DNA of 64,000 bases from an uncultured Shewanella sp. (lineage in GTDB: Bacteria; Pseudomonadota; Gammaproteobacteria; Enterobacterales; Shewanellaceae): assembly GCF_947491715.1 (NCBI RefSeq), contig NZ_CANLKR010000001.1, positions 124,001 through 188,000 on the forward strand, given 5' to 3'. A model generated the notes under the pieces. The model saw nothing but the letters and a program-made list of their open reading frames with translations, searched no databases and was not told where the DNA came from. A program made the position numbers and the translations under genes. Shown here one piece after another: positions 41,039 to 50,145 of the stretch. How positions within the stretch are numbered: position 1 is the first letter of the stretch; each line of letters opens with the position of its first letter.

Positions 41039-41476
41039 GTGAAGGCATTATTGTTTTGTCTATTTGTATTTTTGATGGGTTTATTTCAGGCCCAGGCAAA
41101 TGATTGCAAGCTGCCTGAATCGTTTATGGGTATGACTATACTGTTTAATATCTCAGATCGGTATACACCTCATAATGAGATGGCTGGAATGTTACTTCAA
41201 TCTAAATTCGATAACCTTACCTATGATATTGAAGTCTTAGATACTGGTGAACGCTTTTCTGGAAAGTATCAATATCAACGAATTAAGTCAAAAATTGCGC
41301 GTTTTACGGTTGCGGAGGGAACGGGGGACAGCTTAATACAGTATTCAAAAACATTAGTGTGCCAAACAGATAAAATGGGCTTTGTACTGTTTAAACTTCT
41401 TCAAGGATCTACACCATTGACTCCTGCTCATGACATTGGCATATATGTTATTCAATCCTCCTTGAAAGCTGAGTAA
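41039..41476 (+). CDS. Tandem exported paralog 7
   Basis: 145 residues, start GTG 41039 after AAAGGTGAGT. Signal peptide ends near QAQA, then NDCKLPESFMGMTILFNIS. Motifs: RYTPHNEMAG, GKYQYQRIKSKIARFTVAEG, and the second Cys in LVCQTDKMGFVLFKLLQG. The C-terminus AHDIGIYVIQSS departs from RQNTG. It lies 37 bp after paralog 6 and 14 bp before paralog 8. Confidence 0.8.
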   Translation: MKALLFCLFVFLMGLFQAQANDCKLPESFMGMTILFNISDRYTPHNEMAGMLLQSKFDNLTYDIEVLDTGERFSGKYQYQRIKSKIARFTVAEGTGDSLIQYSKTLVCQTDKMGFVLFKLLQGSTPLTPAHDIGIYVIQSSLKAE

Positions 41477-41490
41477 CTATGGAGTGCTAA

Positions 41491-41940
41491 ATGTATTTGA
41501 TTAAACAAGTATTGAAACGATTCACTGTTACTACAATACTATTGATATTGAGTACAATAAGTGTGGCTGACGAGTGTCAATTACCTAAGGAATTGTTTGG
41601 CAAGGTAATGATTTTACATATATATGGCATTGCTTCACCGACAAACCCTTTGGCAAATCAAGTTGTTGAAATTTATTTTGATGAGCAAAGTTATCTGCTT
41701 AATAATTTACAAACAGGTGAAAAATTTATTGGAAAATATACTTATCGCCGTTTCGAACCTGACTTGGCTGAATTAAAAGTTGAAGAGCAAAAAGTGACTA
41801 ATAATATGAATGAAACTGGTTATTACACAAATACATTTGTTTGTCAGACAGATGTGACGGGTTATTATATCTTTAGTGGCATAGAAAGTGGTATTCAACC
41901 TTCAATACGCCAAAATACTGGGCGTTATTTTTTTCAATAA
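41491..41940 (+). CDS. Tandem exported paralog 8
   Basis: 149 residues, start ATG 41491. The signal peptide is slightly longer (to TISVA), then DECQLPKELFGKVMILHIYG. Motifs: ASPTNPLANQ, GKYTYRRFEPDLAELKVEE, the second Cys in FVCQTDVTGYYIFSGIESG, and SIRQNTGRYFF. A short insertion (KVTNNMNETGYYT) lengthens the region before the second Cys. It starts 14 bp after paralog 7. Confidence 0.8.
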   Translation: MYLIKQVLKRFTVTTILLILSTISVADECQLPKELFGKVMILHIYGIASPTNPLANQVVEIYFDEQSYLLNNLQTGEKFIGKYTYRRFEPDLAELKVEEQKVTNNMNETGYYTNTFVCQTDVTGYYIFSGIESGIQPSIRQNTGRYFFQ

Positions 41941-42000
41941 TAGAGAGAATATATAGCTTAGGGTAAGGAATTGTGGGCTGTAATTTAATGGGAGGGGCTG

Positions 42001-42441
42001 ATGAGATTACAATTTCTATTGATTTGTTTGGTGGCTACCAGTTTAGAAGCAAAAGACTGCAGTTTACCTGATGTATTGACGAATAAACGGATAATATTAG
42101 TTATCGATTTATTTTATCAACCTTCCAATCCTAAAGCTGGAAATTTACATGAGCTAACATTATCTAAGGATAAAATTAATGATACAAACTTAAGTAATAA
42201 AGAAGCGAGCCATGGAAGTTATCAATATAACAGATTAAACCCAACTGTTGCGGTGCTGAGTTACCAATTGACACTAGGTAAAGAGTTAACAGAGTCAAAA
42301 TTCGTTTTTGCTTGTGATTCAAACAGGACTGGGAAGTATATCTATAGTCAAATTCAAGGCTCTGTGAAACCCAATGTTCGTCAAAATACAGGGAGTTATA
42401 TCATAACGAACATTGAAAAAACGGCTAAGAAGAGTCAATAG
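42001..42441 (+). CDS. Tandem exported paralog 9 (last of array)
   Basis: 146 residues. A very strong ribosome site (GGGAGGGG) precedes ATG 42001. The signal peptide is short (ends LEA), then KDCSLPDVLTNKRIILVID. Motifs: FYQPSNPKAGN, GSYQYNRLNPTVAVLSYQL, the second Cys in FACDSNRTGKYIYSQIQG, and NVRQNTGSYII, with a basic tail (EKTAKKSQ). It is convergent with the corB/yfjD-like gene, with 9 bp between stops and no obvious terminator. Confidence 0.8.
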   Translation: MRLQFLLICLVATSLEAKDCSLPDVLTNKRIILVIDLFYQPSNPKAGNLHELTLSKDKINDTNLSNKEASHGSYQYNRLNPTVAVLSYQLTLGKELTESKFVFACDSNRTGKYIYSQIQGSVKPNVRQNTGSYIITNIEKTAKKSQ

Positions 42442-42450
42442 GTTTGATTG

Positions 42451-43719
42451 TTAAGTCTTTTTATAATGTTGTGGAATAACCCTGACGGTTCTAACACGAT
42501 TATCTCCTATATCAACCACTTCAATAGGGTATCCTGCAATTCTCATGCTGGTATTTGGACTGGGAATTTCTTCCATGTACTCTACGACTAAACCGCTTAA
42601 TGTTTTGGGGCCGTTAGTCGGAAAGTGCCAATTCATTTCTTTATTGAGCTCTCGAATATTAATTGTTGCCTCTATGAGATAACTGCCATCTTGTTGCTTT
42701 TTGATTTCTTCACTGGGTGCTGGCATCATTGAGGTGGTAAAATCTCCGACAATTTCTTCAAGGATATCTTCAAGGGTAACAAGGCCTTGAATATCACCAT
42801 ACTCATCGACAACCATACCAATTCTTTCTTTATTTTGTTGAAAATTCGCTAATTGCACGTTAAGGGGCGTCGTTTCAGGAATAAAATAGAGCTCTTTCAC
42901 TGCTCTGAGCAGTGAGGACTTACTAAATTGTTCTTTTGCTTGTAATCGCAGAGCATCGCGAATATGTACAAAGCCCACTGCATCATCAATATTATCTCTA
43001 TACAAAAGAATACGTGTATGTGGACTTTGAATGACTTGTTTGTTGATAAGCTTAAAGTCTGAATTGATATTGATGGCGTAGAGCTCAGCTCTTGGGATCA
43101 TGATGTCTTCTACGGTGACTTTTTCAAGATCTAAGATAGACAATAACATCTCTTGATGTCGTTGTGGGATCAATGCTCCTGCTTCATGGACAACGGTGCG
43201 AAGTTCTTCTTGGCTTAAGGCATCACTACTTTGTTGGGTATGGATGCATAGCAACCGTAAAAAACCAGAGGTTATAAGGTTGACCACTTTGACGAGAGGC
43301 GAGAGTAGGGTTAATAGGAGTTTTATTATGATGCTCGAAGGAAAAGCGATGCGTTCAGGATGTAAGGCCGCAACCGTTTTAGGTGTAACTTCGGCAAAAA
43401 CCAATACGACTAGCGTTAAGACGCCTGTGGCTATTGCAACGCCCATATCACCATATAAGCGTATGCCGATAATAGTCGCAATGGCTGAAGCAAGAATATT
43501 AACTAAGTTGTTACCAATTAGAATGAGCCCAATAAGTCTATCTGGACGTTCAAGCAACTTAATTGCTCGTAATGCGCCTTTATGGCCACTAGAGGCTAAA
43601 TGACGAAGTCGATAACGATTTAACGTCATCATTGCTGTTTCTGTGCCAGAAAAGTAGGCTGACAGTATAATGAGCACTATGAGAATAATAAAAAGTGCAC
43701 TGGTATGTATTGCGTCCAA
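42451..43719 (-). CDS. CorB/YfjD-like CNNM-CBS membrane protein
   Basis: 422 residues: an N-terminal CNNM (DUF21) membrane domain with about three or four helices (AYFSGTETAMMTLNRYRLRHL, LIGNNLVNILAS, FAEVTPKTVAA), two CBS domains (VEDIMIPRAELYAI; RIGMVVDEYGDIQGLVTLED) and a C-terminal CorC_HlyC domain. The family is tied to Mg2+/Co2+ efflux or homeostasis; E. coli YfjD is the nearest by layout and neighbourhood (ffh, ypjD). It is transcribed away from ypjD with a 116-bp gap. Confidence 0.9.
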   Translation of the reverse strand: MDAIHTSALFIILIVLIILSAYFSGTETAMMTLNRYRLRHLASSGHKGALRAIKLLERPDRLIGLILIGNNLVNILASAIATIIGIRLYGDMGVAIATGVLTLVVLVFAEVTPKTVAALHPERIAFPSSIIIKLLLTLLSPLVKVVNLITSGFLRLLCIHTQQSSDALSQEELRTVVHEAGALIPQRHQEMLLSILDLEKVTVEDIMIPRAELYAININSDFKLINKQVIQSPHTRILLYRDNIDDAVGFVHIRDALRLQAKEQFSKSSLLRAVKELYFIPETTPLNVQLANFQQNKERIGMVVDEYGDIQGLVTLEDILEEIVGDFTTSMMPAPSEEIKKQQDGSYLIEATINIRELNKEMNWHFPTNGPKTLSGLVVEYMEEIPSPNTSMRIAGYPIEVVDIGDNRVRTVRVIPQHYKKT

Positions 43720-43835
43720 AAAGGGCTCCGTTTAAGGGGTAATGAACAATCTAAATTTGATAATGTAATGGATTGTTATGCGTTTACTCTGTAACCAATG
43801 CTAATACTATCGACTAAGAGTGACGAAAATTAATC

Positions 43836-44624
43836 TTATTTTAAAATAAGCTCTTTGACAATACGAGCACCAAAATAGGCAAGCGATAATAAAGTGGCGC
43901 CTGAAAGCGTATAAATCACCGCTGTTCGTATTTTACATCCTACCCAGTATTGTTGAGCTAACATGGCAATATAGACGAGCCAAGCTAGCATAGATAATAC
44001 GGTTTTGTGTCCTTTTCCGTCGGCAAACATATCATCTAAGAAAATAAAGCCAGTGGCTAATGCTAAGCTGAGTAAAATCACTCCAATAATGACTAAGTGA
44101 TAAAGCTGTTTTTCTACTGTCATTAAAGGCGGAATAGAGGGGCTTAAAATGAGTTGTTTGCTTTTTAGTTTGTGTTGAATAAGGGCTAACTGAATAGCGT
44201 ATAAAGCAGCAATCATTAATGCACTGTAAGCCATTAATGATAAAATAACATGGGCGAGGACTTCAGGATAAAGCTCAAAATGTATGATGAGTTTTGGCGG
44301 CAATAACCAGAGTAAGGCTACAGATAAAATAGAGCAGGCATAAACCACAGGTAATACCATGATCACTTTGACTCTAAATATGAGTAAAGTGAAACTAAAG
44401 GCGATAATCCAATTGACCAGAGAAATCACATTGGTCAGACTGAAATTTTGTCCATTACCTGTAAAAATGGCCTCAGCTAATGCCGCTGCGTGCAATCCGA
44501 CGGCGATGGCGGCAAAAATGGCCACGACTTGACGATTAGGCCCTTCATTATGAAAAAGCTTACTTGCGATAAGGAGCAAAGCAAGAAAATAAAATAAGAT
44601 GGCAGAAGCTGAAAAAATAATCAT
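43836..44624 (-). CDS. YpjD-like inner-membrane protein of the CcsA/CcmC superfamily
   Basis: 262 residues with about eight membrane segments. It matches the cytochrome c assembly-like family: HVILSLMAYSALMIAALYAIQLA in the middle and HKTVLSMLAWLVYIAMLAQQY near the C-terminus, with conserved His and Trp (WLVY). E. coli YpjD sits next to ffh in the same way. The function is unproven. It is divergent from ffh. Confidence 0.85.
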   Translation of the reverse strand: MIIFSASAILFYFLALLLIASKLFHNEGPNRQVVAIFAAIAVGLHAAALAEAIFTGNGQNFSLTNVISLVNWIIAFSFTLLIFRVKVIMVLPVVYACSILSVALLWLLPPKLIIHFELYPEVLAHVILSLMAYSALMIAALYAIQLALIQHKLKSKQLILSPSIPPLMTVEKQLYHLVIIGVILLSLALATGFIFLDDMFADGKGHKTVLSMLAWLVYIAMLAQQYWVGCKIRTAVIYTLSGATLLSLAYFGARIVKELILK

Positions 44625-44963
44625 TAAGTATTAGCCTATGACTTTGTTGATATTAACGAACGATAACATCCAATAATGCGCATGTCTTTTAGTCTTTCTA
44701 TTTCATGGAACGGTAATTGATTTTGAACGATTGCCACCCTATTACGACACCTCTCATTTTGTTTATGGCTAAGGATAACATGAGCGGGATACTGTTAGGC
44801 AATAATAAGCGTAAAATTGAATCGAACCTTGGTGTTAGTTCGCATTTTTGATAAATGATGTGCGCTCCTTTTTAGGATAATCAAAGTGAGCAGTAGCATA
44901 ATATCTGGGCATCGCTATAATACTTACCTATCTATAGTAAAATGAAACGGTAAGAACTGGATA
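44625..44963. other. Divergent ypjD-ffh spacer
   Basis: 339 bases with no credible ORF. A perfect -10 hexamer TATAAT at 44916-44921, 42 bp before ffh, is the likeliest ffh promoter, but no good -35 lies upstream. Nothing else was recognised. Confidence 0.45.
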
Positions 44964-46337
44964 ATGTTTGAGAACTTAACTGACAGATTGTCACGCACTC
45001 TGAAGAATATCAGTGGCCGTGGTCGCTTAACAGAAGACAATGTTAAGGATACACTTCGCGAAGTCCGCATGGCGTTGCTTGAGGCCGATGTTGCCCTGCC
45101 TGTGGTACGAGAGTTTGTTAATAGTGTTAAAGAGCGTGCTGTTGGACAAGAAGTCTCAAAAAGTTTAAGTCCAGGTCAGGCGTTCATTAAAATCGTTCAA
45201 AGTGAATTAGAAAATGCGATGGGTGAGGCGAATGAAGCCTTAGACTTATCGATGCAGCCTCCCGCTGTGATCATGATGGCAGGTCTTCAAGGTGCGGGTA
45301 AAACCACCAGTGTGGCCAAACTGTCAAAGTTCTTGCGTGAACGTGAGAAAAAATCCGTGTTGGTGGTCAGTGCCGATGTTTATCGCCCTGCAGCGATTAA
45401 ACAACTTGAGACTTTAGCATCAGAAGTTGAAGTTGACTTTTTTCCATCGGATGTGAGTCAAAAACCGCTTGATATCGCAAATGCGGCGATTGCACATGCT
45501 AAGCTTAAATTTATCGATGTGGTGATCCTCGATACTGCTGGCCGTTTACATGTTGACGATGCCATGATGGATGAAATAAAAGATTTACATGCTGCGGTGA
45601 AACCTGTTGAAACCTTATTTGTTGTGGATGCCATGACAGGTCAAGATGCGGCCAATACAGCAAAAGCGTTCAATGAAGCATTACCGTTGACGGGCGTAGT
45701 GTTAACAAAGGTTGATGGTGATGCACGTGGCGGCGCCGCGTTGTCAATACGCCATATTACAGGGAAACCTATTAAATTTTTAGGTGTGGGTGAAAAAACC
45801 GATGCATTAGAAGCATTTCATCCCGATCGTATCGCATCACGTATTTTAGGTATGGGTGATGTGCTCTCGCTGATAGAAGATGTTGAGCGAGGCGTTGACC
45901 AAGATAAAGCGATGAAGCTCGCCGCGAAAGTGAAGAAAGGTGGCAACTTTGATTTAGAAGATTTTCGTGAGCAGCTCTCTCAAATGCAAAATATGGGCGG
46001 CATGATGAATATGATAGAAAAGCTGCCTGGTGTGGGACAATTACCACCAGATGCTTTAGCTCAAGTCCAAAATGGTAAAATGACAGGGCAAATGGAAGCA
46101 ATCATTAACTCAATGACTGTTGCTGAGCGCCAGCGCCCTGATATCATTAAAGGATCGCGTAAGCGGAGAATTGCTGCGGGTTCCGGTACGCAAATTCAAG
46201 ACGTGAATCGTTTATTGAAGCAGTTTTCGCAAATGCAAAAAATGATGAAGAAAATGTCTTCAAAAGGCGGCATGAAAAAAATGATGCGCGGTATGAGTGG
46301 CATGCTTCCACCTGGAATGAAGATGCCTGGACGCTAG
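44964..46337 (+). CDS. ffh: Signal recognition particle GTPase Ffh
   Basis: Protein subunit of SRP, targeting membrane proteins to FtsY and the Sec translocon. 457 residues: N-terminal helices, the GTPase domain (GLQGAGKTTSVAKL, DTAGRLHVDD, TKVDGDARGGAALS, GVGEKTDALEAF), and a C-terminal Met-rich M domain (QMQNMGGMMNMIEKLPG, MKKMMRGMSGMLPPGMKMPG) that binds signal sequences and 4.5S RNA. Confidence 0.98.
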   Translation: MFENLTDRLSRTLKNISGRGRLTEDNVKDTLREVRMALLEADVALPVVREFVNSVKERAVGQEVSKSLSPGQAFIKIVQSELENAMGEANEALDLSMQPPAVIMMAGLQGAGKTTSVAKLSKFLREREKKSVLVVSADVYRPAAIKQLETLASEVEVDFFPSDVSQKPLDIANAAIAHAKLKFIDVVILDTAGRLHVDDAMMDEIKDLHAAVKPVETLFVVDAMTGQDAANTAKAFNEALPLTGVVLTKVDGDARGGAALSIRHITGKPIKFLGVGEKTDALEAFHPDRIASRILGMGDVLSLIEDVERGVDQDKAMKLAAKVKKGGNFDLEDFREQLSQMQNMGGMMNMIEKLPGVGQLPPDALAQVQNGKMTGQMEAIINSMTVAERQRPDIIKGSRKRRIAAGSGTQIQDVNRLLKQFSQMQKMMKKMSSKGGMKKMMRGMSGMLPPGMKMPGR

Positions 46338-46383
46338 CCGTTAATTAACACAGTCATTTTGTCTGATTGAAGACATTTGCTAG

Positions 46384-46410
46384 AAAGCACATCAAATCGA
46401 TGTGCTTTTG
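46384..46410 (+). terminator. Terminator after ffh
   Basis: A 10-bp stem (AAAGCACATC with GATGTGCTTT) with a 5-base loop, then TTTTG, about 50 bp beyond ffh. Confidence 0.8.
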
Positions 46411-46495
46411 TATTTTAGAATCAATTTGAAAAGAACTGATGTGAGCCTGTTATTGGATATCGGCGTAATATTCACGGTAAAAACGTCTAATTTTG

Positions 46496-46523
46496 TTGCA
46501 TTCGCCGTGAAGTAAGGTAAAAT
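46496..46523 (+). promoter_or_regulatory. Likely sigma-70 promoter of rpsP operon
   Basis: TTGCAT at 46496-46501 and TAAAAT at 46518-46523 with a 16-base spacer, about 90 bp before rpsP. A plausible housekeeping promoter judged by consensus only. Confidence 0.5.
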
Positions 46524-46615
46524 CTTCCGGCTTTCTATCTGATACTCTTCGCGAACACGGAGGATCAGTTTTTATTTTTGCTTTTAAGAAGCAAATCATT
46601 AGAGGAATAAAACGC

Positions 46616-46867
46616 ATGGTTACCATTCGTTTAGCTCGTGGCGGCGCAAAAAAGCGTCCATTTTATAATATCGTAGTTGCTGATAGCCGTAATGCTCGTG
46701 ATGGTCGTTTCATCGAGCGTGTTGGCTTTTTTAACCCATTAGCACGTGGCCAAGAAGAAACATTACGTTTAGATCTTGACCGAGTTGAGCATTGGGTTGC
46801 TAACGGTGCTGGCACTTCAGACCGTGTAGCAAAATTGATCAAAGACGCACAAAAAGCTGCGGCTTAA
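46616..46867 (+). CDS. rpsP: 30S ribosomal protein S16
   Basis: Small-subunit assembly protein of 83 residues. [29 protein letters not shown] start, [14 protein letters not shown] and the short basic C-terminus are typical. First gene of rpsP-rimM-trmD-rplS. AGAGGA precedes the ATG at 46616. Confidence 0.98.
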   Translation: MVTIRLARGGAKKRPFYNIVVADSRNARDGRFIERVGFFNPLARGQEETLRLDLDRVEHWVANGAGTSDRVAKLIKDAQKAAA

Positions 46868-46883
46868 TGGCGTTAAGGTATAG

Positions 46884-47417
46884 ATGATGAGCAGTAAACA
46901 AGAACCCGTTGTGTTAGGAAAGTTAGGTTCCTGTCACGGCATTAAAGGTTGGTTGAAGATCACTACCTATACCGATTCTGTTGAAGGTATTTTTGACTAT
47001 TCACCTTGGTTGATTAAAGAGCAAGGAGAATGGCGCGAAGTGAAAGTCACTCAGTGGCGTTTTCAGGGAAAAGCGGTTATCGCTGAACTTGAAGGTGTGA
47101 CTACGCGGGAACAAGCGCAAATACTCACCAATTGTGAGATTGCAGTGCCTGCTGAAGACATGTTGGATTTGCCTGTAGATGAATTCTACTGGCGCGATCT
47201 GATTGGTTGTGAAGTGATTAACACTAATGGTTATAACATGGGTAAAGTACAACAGATCGTGGAAACAGGATCGAATGATGTACTCCTTGTTAAAGCTAAT
47301 GCGAAAGATGGCTTTGGCAAAGCGGAACGTATGATCCCCTTTGTCACCGAACAATTCATTCAATCAGTGGATATTTCGGCAAAACAGATTTTAGTGGATT
47401 GGGATCCGGACTTTTAA
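46884..47417 (+). CDS. rimM: Ribosome maturation factor RimM
   Basis: Assists 30S head assembly by binding S19. 177 residues: an N-terminal beta-barrel ([18 protein letters not shown]) and a C-terminal PRC-barrel ([30 protein letters not shown]). Two adjacent ATG codons (46884, 46887) may serve as start. It lies 16 bp after rpsP and 15 bp before trmD. Confidence 0.96.
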   Translation: MMSSKQEPVVLGKLGSCHGIKGWLKITTYTDSVEGIFDYSPWLIKEQGEWREVKVTQWRFQGKAVIAELEGVTTREQAQILTNCEIAVPAEDMLDLPVDEFYWRDLIGCEVINTNGYNMGKVQQIVETGSNDVLLVKANAKDGFGKAERMIPFVTEQFIQSVDISAKQILVDWDPDF

Positions 47418-47432
47418 GTCGAGGTACAGCTG

Positions 47433-48179
47433 ATGTGGTTAGGGGTAGTCACCCTGTTTCCGGAGATGTTTCGTGCCATCACCGATTTTGGAGTAACGGG
47501 TCGGGCCGTTAATAAGGGTCTTTTAGCGTTGCAAACGTGGAATCCAAGAGATTTCACCCATGATAAACATAATACTGTGGATGACAGACCTTATGGTGGT
47601 GGTCCTGGTATGTTAATGATGGTGCAACCTTTACGTGATGCTATCCATGCAGCAAAAGCTGCAGCAGGCGAAGATGCAAAAGTGATTTATTTATCACCTC
47701 AGGGACGCAAGCTCACACAGCAAGGCGTTGAGGCGTTAGCTAAGTCATCAAGTTTGGTATTAGTGTGCGGACGATATGAAGGTATTGATGAGCGCATTAT
47801 ACAAACGGAAGTGGATGAAGAGTGGTCGATTGGTGATTACGTGCTTTCGGGCGGTGAATTACCTGCGATGACACTGATTGATTCAGTATCGAGATTGGTG
47901 CCCGGTGTGCTGGGTAAGCAAGCTTCAGCAGAGCAAGATTCTTTCTCTGATGGTTTACTGGATTGTCCACATTACACGCGTCCCGAATGTTTGGATGGGC
48001 ATGATGTACCAGCCGTTTTATTAAGCGGTAACCACGAACATATTAGACGCTGGCGTTTACAGCAAAGTCTGGGTAAGACTTTATTGAGACGACCAGAATT
48101 ATTTGAAAATCTAGCTCTGACTGACGAACAAACCGAGTTATTAACAGAGTTTGTCGACACCATGAACAAGCATGGTTAG
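47433..48179 (+). CDS. trmD: tRNA (guanine-N1)-methyltransferase
   Basis: Methylates G37 of tRNAs reading CUN, CCN and CGG codons, preventing +1 frameshifting. 248 residues. SPOUT knot motifs [13 protein letters not shown] and [19 protein letters not shown] are clear, with the N-terminal [13 protein letters not shown] and the catalytic region near PHYTRPE. Confidence 0.98.
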   Translation: MWLGVVTLFPEMFRAITDFGVTGRAVNKGLLALQTWNPRDFTHDKHNTVDDRPYGGGPGMLMMVQPLRDAIHAAKAAAGEDAKVIYLSPQGRKLTQQGVEALAKSSSLVLVCGRYEGIDERIIQTEVDEEWSIGDYVLSGGELPAMTLIDSVSRLVPGVLGKQASAEQDSFSDGLLDCPHYTRPECLDGHDVPAVLLSGNHEHIRRWRLQQSLGKTLLRRPELFENLALTDEQTELLTEFVDTMNKHG

Positions 48180-48212
48180 TTAGGTTCAGTTACACTAGAA
48201 TGGAGTTTATTC

Positions 48213-48566
48213 ATGAACAACATCATTAAAATGCTCAACGATGAGCAAATGAAAACTGACGTACCAGAATTTGGCGCAGGTGATACTGTCGTTGTTAAAG
48301 TACGTGTTAAAGAAGGCGGAAAAGAGCGTCTACAGGCTTTTGAAGGCGTTGTAATCGCAAAACGTAATCGTGGTCTGCATTCAGCATTCACAGTACGTAA
48401 AATCTCTAATGGCGAAGGTGTTGAGCGTGCATTCCAAACGCATAGCCCAATCATCGCAGGCATCGAAGTGAAGCGTCGCGGTCGTGTTCGTCGTGCTAAG
48501 CTTTACTATCTACGTGAGCGTTCAGGTAAGTCTGCACGGATCCGTGAGAAACTTTCTACCAAATAA
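48213..48566 (+). CDS. rplS: 50S ribosomal protein L19
   Basis: Large-subunit protein at the subunit interface. 117 residues: [35 protein letters not shown] and the C-terminal [18 protein letters not shown] are family hallmarks. It is 33 bp after trmD, and a strong terminator ends the operon. Confidence 0.98.
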   Translation: MNNIIKMLNDEQMKTDVPEFGAGDTVVVKVRVKEGGKERLQAFEGVVIAKRNRGLHSAFTVRKISNGEGVERAFQTHSPIIAGIEVKRRGRVRRAKLYYLRERSGKSARIREKLSTK

Positions 48567-48604
48567 TTTTTTATTTGTTAGACAAAAAGATGCAGTGTTC
48601 GCAC

Positions 48605-48632
48605 AAAAAACCGCCCTTGAGGCGGTTTTTTG
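48605..48632 (+). terminator. Terminator of rpsP-rimM-trmD-rplS
   Basis: An 11-bp stem (AAAAAACCGCC with GGCGGTTTTTT), 5-base loop and trailing T residues, 38 bp after rplS. Confidence 0.92.
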
Positions 48633-48668
48633 TGTTTTAACGACATGAGAAACATTCGTTTAATGATA

Positions 48669-48934
48669 ATACCAATTTAAGTCAATAAATGATCAATTCA
48701 GAGTCGCTCAGGTGTTTCAATTCAAGGCGCATTTATGCAGTAATGGTGATTCCCTTTTAAATGAATGCAACATAGAAGTGAAATGCCTGAGCGGCTCACT
48801 CAGTGCGGTTTTAAAAATACGTTATGCTACGTTATCTGTTTTCGATATAGAGTAACTATTAGCTTCAAACCGTTGCCTTGCCTACCGTATTTTTTATTCC
48901 CGCTGAATGAACACTTATTTTCTTAGATTGGTAT
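48669..48934. repeat. 266-bp MITE-like repeat with imperfect terminal inverted repeats
   Basis: The left end starts ATACCAATTTAAG and the right end finishes CTTAGATTGGTAT. They are inverted copies with one mismatch in the first 13 bases, and similarity extends several bases inward (TCAATAAA against AAAATAA). No ORF is seen inside. Terminal ATACCAAT/ATTGGTAT repeats of this size suggest a non-autonomous element. It is unrelated to the element at 22283-22613. Confidence 0.55.
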
Positions 48935-48972
48935 AAGCCAATGTCTAATTTTAAAAGTTTGAGTTTGGCTTG

Positions 48973-49013
48973 TTTACACTGAACATGTAATGGTGTAATA
49001 TTTCACCATTACA
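48973..49013 (+). promoter_or_regulatory. aroF promoter overlapped by a 28-bp palindrome
   Basis: TTTACA at 48973-48978, a 17-base spacer and TAATAT at 48996-49001 form a good sigma-70 promoter. The -10 sits in the loop of a perfect inverted repeat (TGTAATGGTG, 8 bases, CACCATTACA; 48986-49013). A repressor bound here would block the promoter. It does not satisfy the G-N14-C spacing of a TyrR box. Confidence 0.65.
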
Positions 49014-49046
49014 TTATTGGTCGTATATTCAGCTTTAGGTGGAAAC

Positions 49047-50123
49047 ATGCAGCAAGACACTATCAACAATATTCATATTACCTCTGAAGAGGTGCTTATT
49101 AGCCCTAAAGCGCTGAAGCAGGCGTTGCCGCTTTCCGAGCATGCGAGTCAATTTGTGTTAAATGCACGTCAGACCGTTTCTGATATTGTGCATAAACGTG
49201 ACAATAGAGTGCTCATAGTGACTGGCCCTTGTTCTATTCATGATTTGGATGCAGCTAAAGAGTATGCATTAAAGTTAAAGCAATTACATGACGAGCTGAG
49301 TGATGAGTTTTTCATTTTAATGCGTGTTTATTTTGAAAAACCGCGTACTACTGTGGGCTGGAAAGGCATGATCAACGACCCCGATATGGATGAATCATTC
49401 AATGTTGATAAAGGCTTACGTCAAGCAAGAGAGTTGATGATTTGGTTGGCAGAACTAGAACTGCCTGTTGCGACTGAAGCATTAGATCCTATTAGTCCTC
49501 AGTATATGTCTGAATTAGTCACATGGTCAGCGATTGGTGCACGTACAACAGAGTCGCAAACCCATAGAGAAATGGCTTCAGGATTGTCTATGCCTGTTGG
49601 GTTTAAAAATGGAACCGACGGTAAATTACAAGTAGCGATTAATGCATTGGAGTCGGCTGCGAGTGGTCACCGCTTTATGGGGATCAATCAACAAGGTCAA
49701 GTGGCGTTGCTTAAAACGGAGGGCAATCCAGATGGTCATGTTATTTTGCGGGGAGGCAAAAAACCTAATTATGATGCGCAAAGTGTTGCAGAGTGTGAAG
49801 AGCAATTACATGCTGCCAAGTTAAATGCAAGATTGGTGATTGATTGCAGTCATGGAAATTCTTCTAAAGATCATTCTAAGCAGCCTCAAGTGTGTAATGA
49901 TGTTTTTGAGCAAATTCGCAATGGTAATAAATCCATCATTGGAGTGATGTTAGAAAGTCATTTAAATGAAGGAAATCAAAGCAGCAATAAACCAATGAGT
50001 GAACTTGCATATGGTGTGTCGGTAACCGATGCGTGTATAAATTGGCAAACAACAGAAACACTATTGAGAAATGGCGCTGAAAGTTTATCATCTACATTAC
50101 CTCACCGTTTTGATAAATCCTGA
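49047..50123 (+). CDS. aroF: 3-deoxy-7-phosphoheptulonate synthase (AroF type)
   Basis: Type I-alpha DAHP synthase, which condenses PEP and erythrose 4-phosphate as the first step of aromatic synthesis. The start is ATG 49047 (MQQDTINNIHITSEEVLISP), with AGGTGG upstream; 358 residues. Signatures: VTGPCSIHD, RVYFEKPRTTVGWKG, GARTTESQTHREMASG and VIDCSHGNSSKDHSKQ. The N-terminus and the coupling to tyrA indicate the tyrosine-inhibited AroF isozyme (inference from gene order). Confidence 0.95.
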   Translation: MQQDTINNIHITSEEVLISPKALKQALPLSEHASQFVLNARQTVSDIVHKRDNRVLIVTGPCSIHDLDAAKEYALKLKQLHDELSDEFFILMRVYFEKPRTTVGWKGMINDPDMDESFNVDKGLRQARELMIWLAELELPVATEALDPISPQYMSELVTWSAIGARTTESQTHREMASGLSMPVGFKNGTDGKLQVAINALESAASGHRFMGINQQGQVALLKTEGNPDGHVILRGGKKPNYDAQSVAECEEQLHAAKLNARLVIDCSHGNSSKDHSKQPQVCNDVFEQIRNGNKSIIGVMLESHLNEGNQSSNKPMSELAYGVSVTDACINWQTTETLLRNGAESLSSTLPHRFDKS

Positions 50124-50145
50124 TTAAGGAATGGAAATAACACCC

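Noticed and set aside
38037..42441. The array as a CRISPR or simple DNA repeat
   Set aside because: Copies are diverged at DNA level, about 450 bp apart and coding; similarity is at protein motifs only.
44625..44963. 4.5S RNA or other RNA gene before ffh
   Set aside because: No GC-rich long hairpin with the GGAA/GNAR loops of SRP RNA is present.
48973..49013. TyrR box at aroF
   Set aside because: The required G-N14-C spacing is not met in any register of the palindrome.
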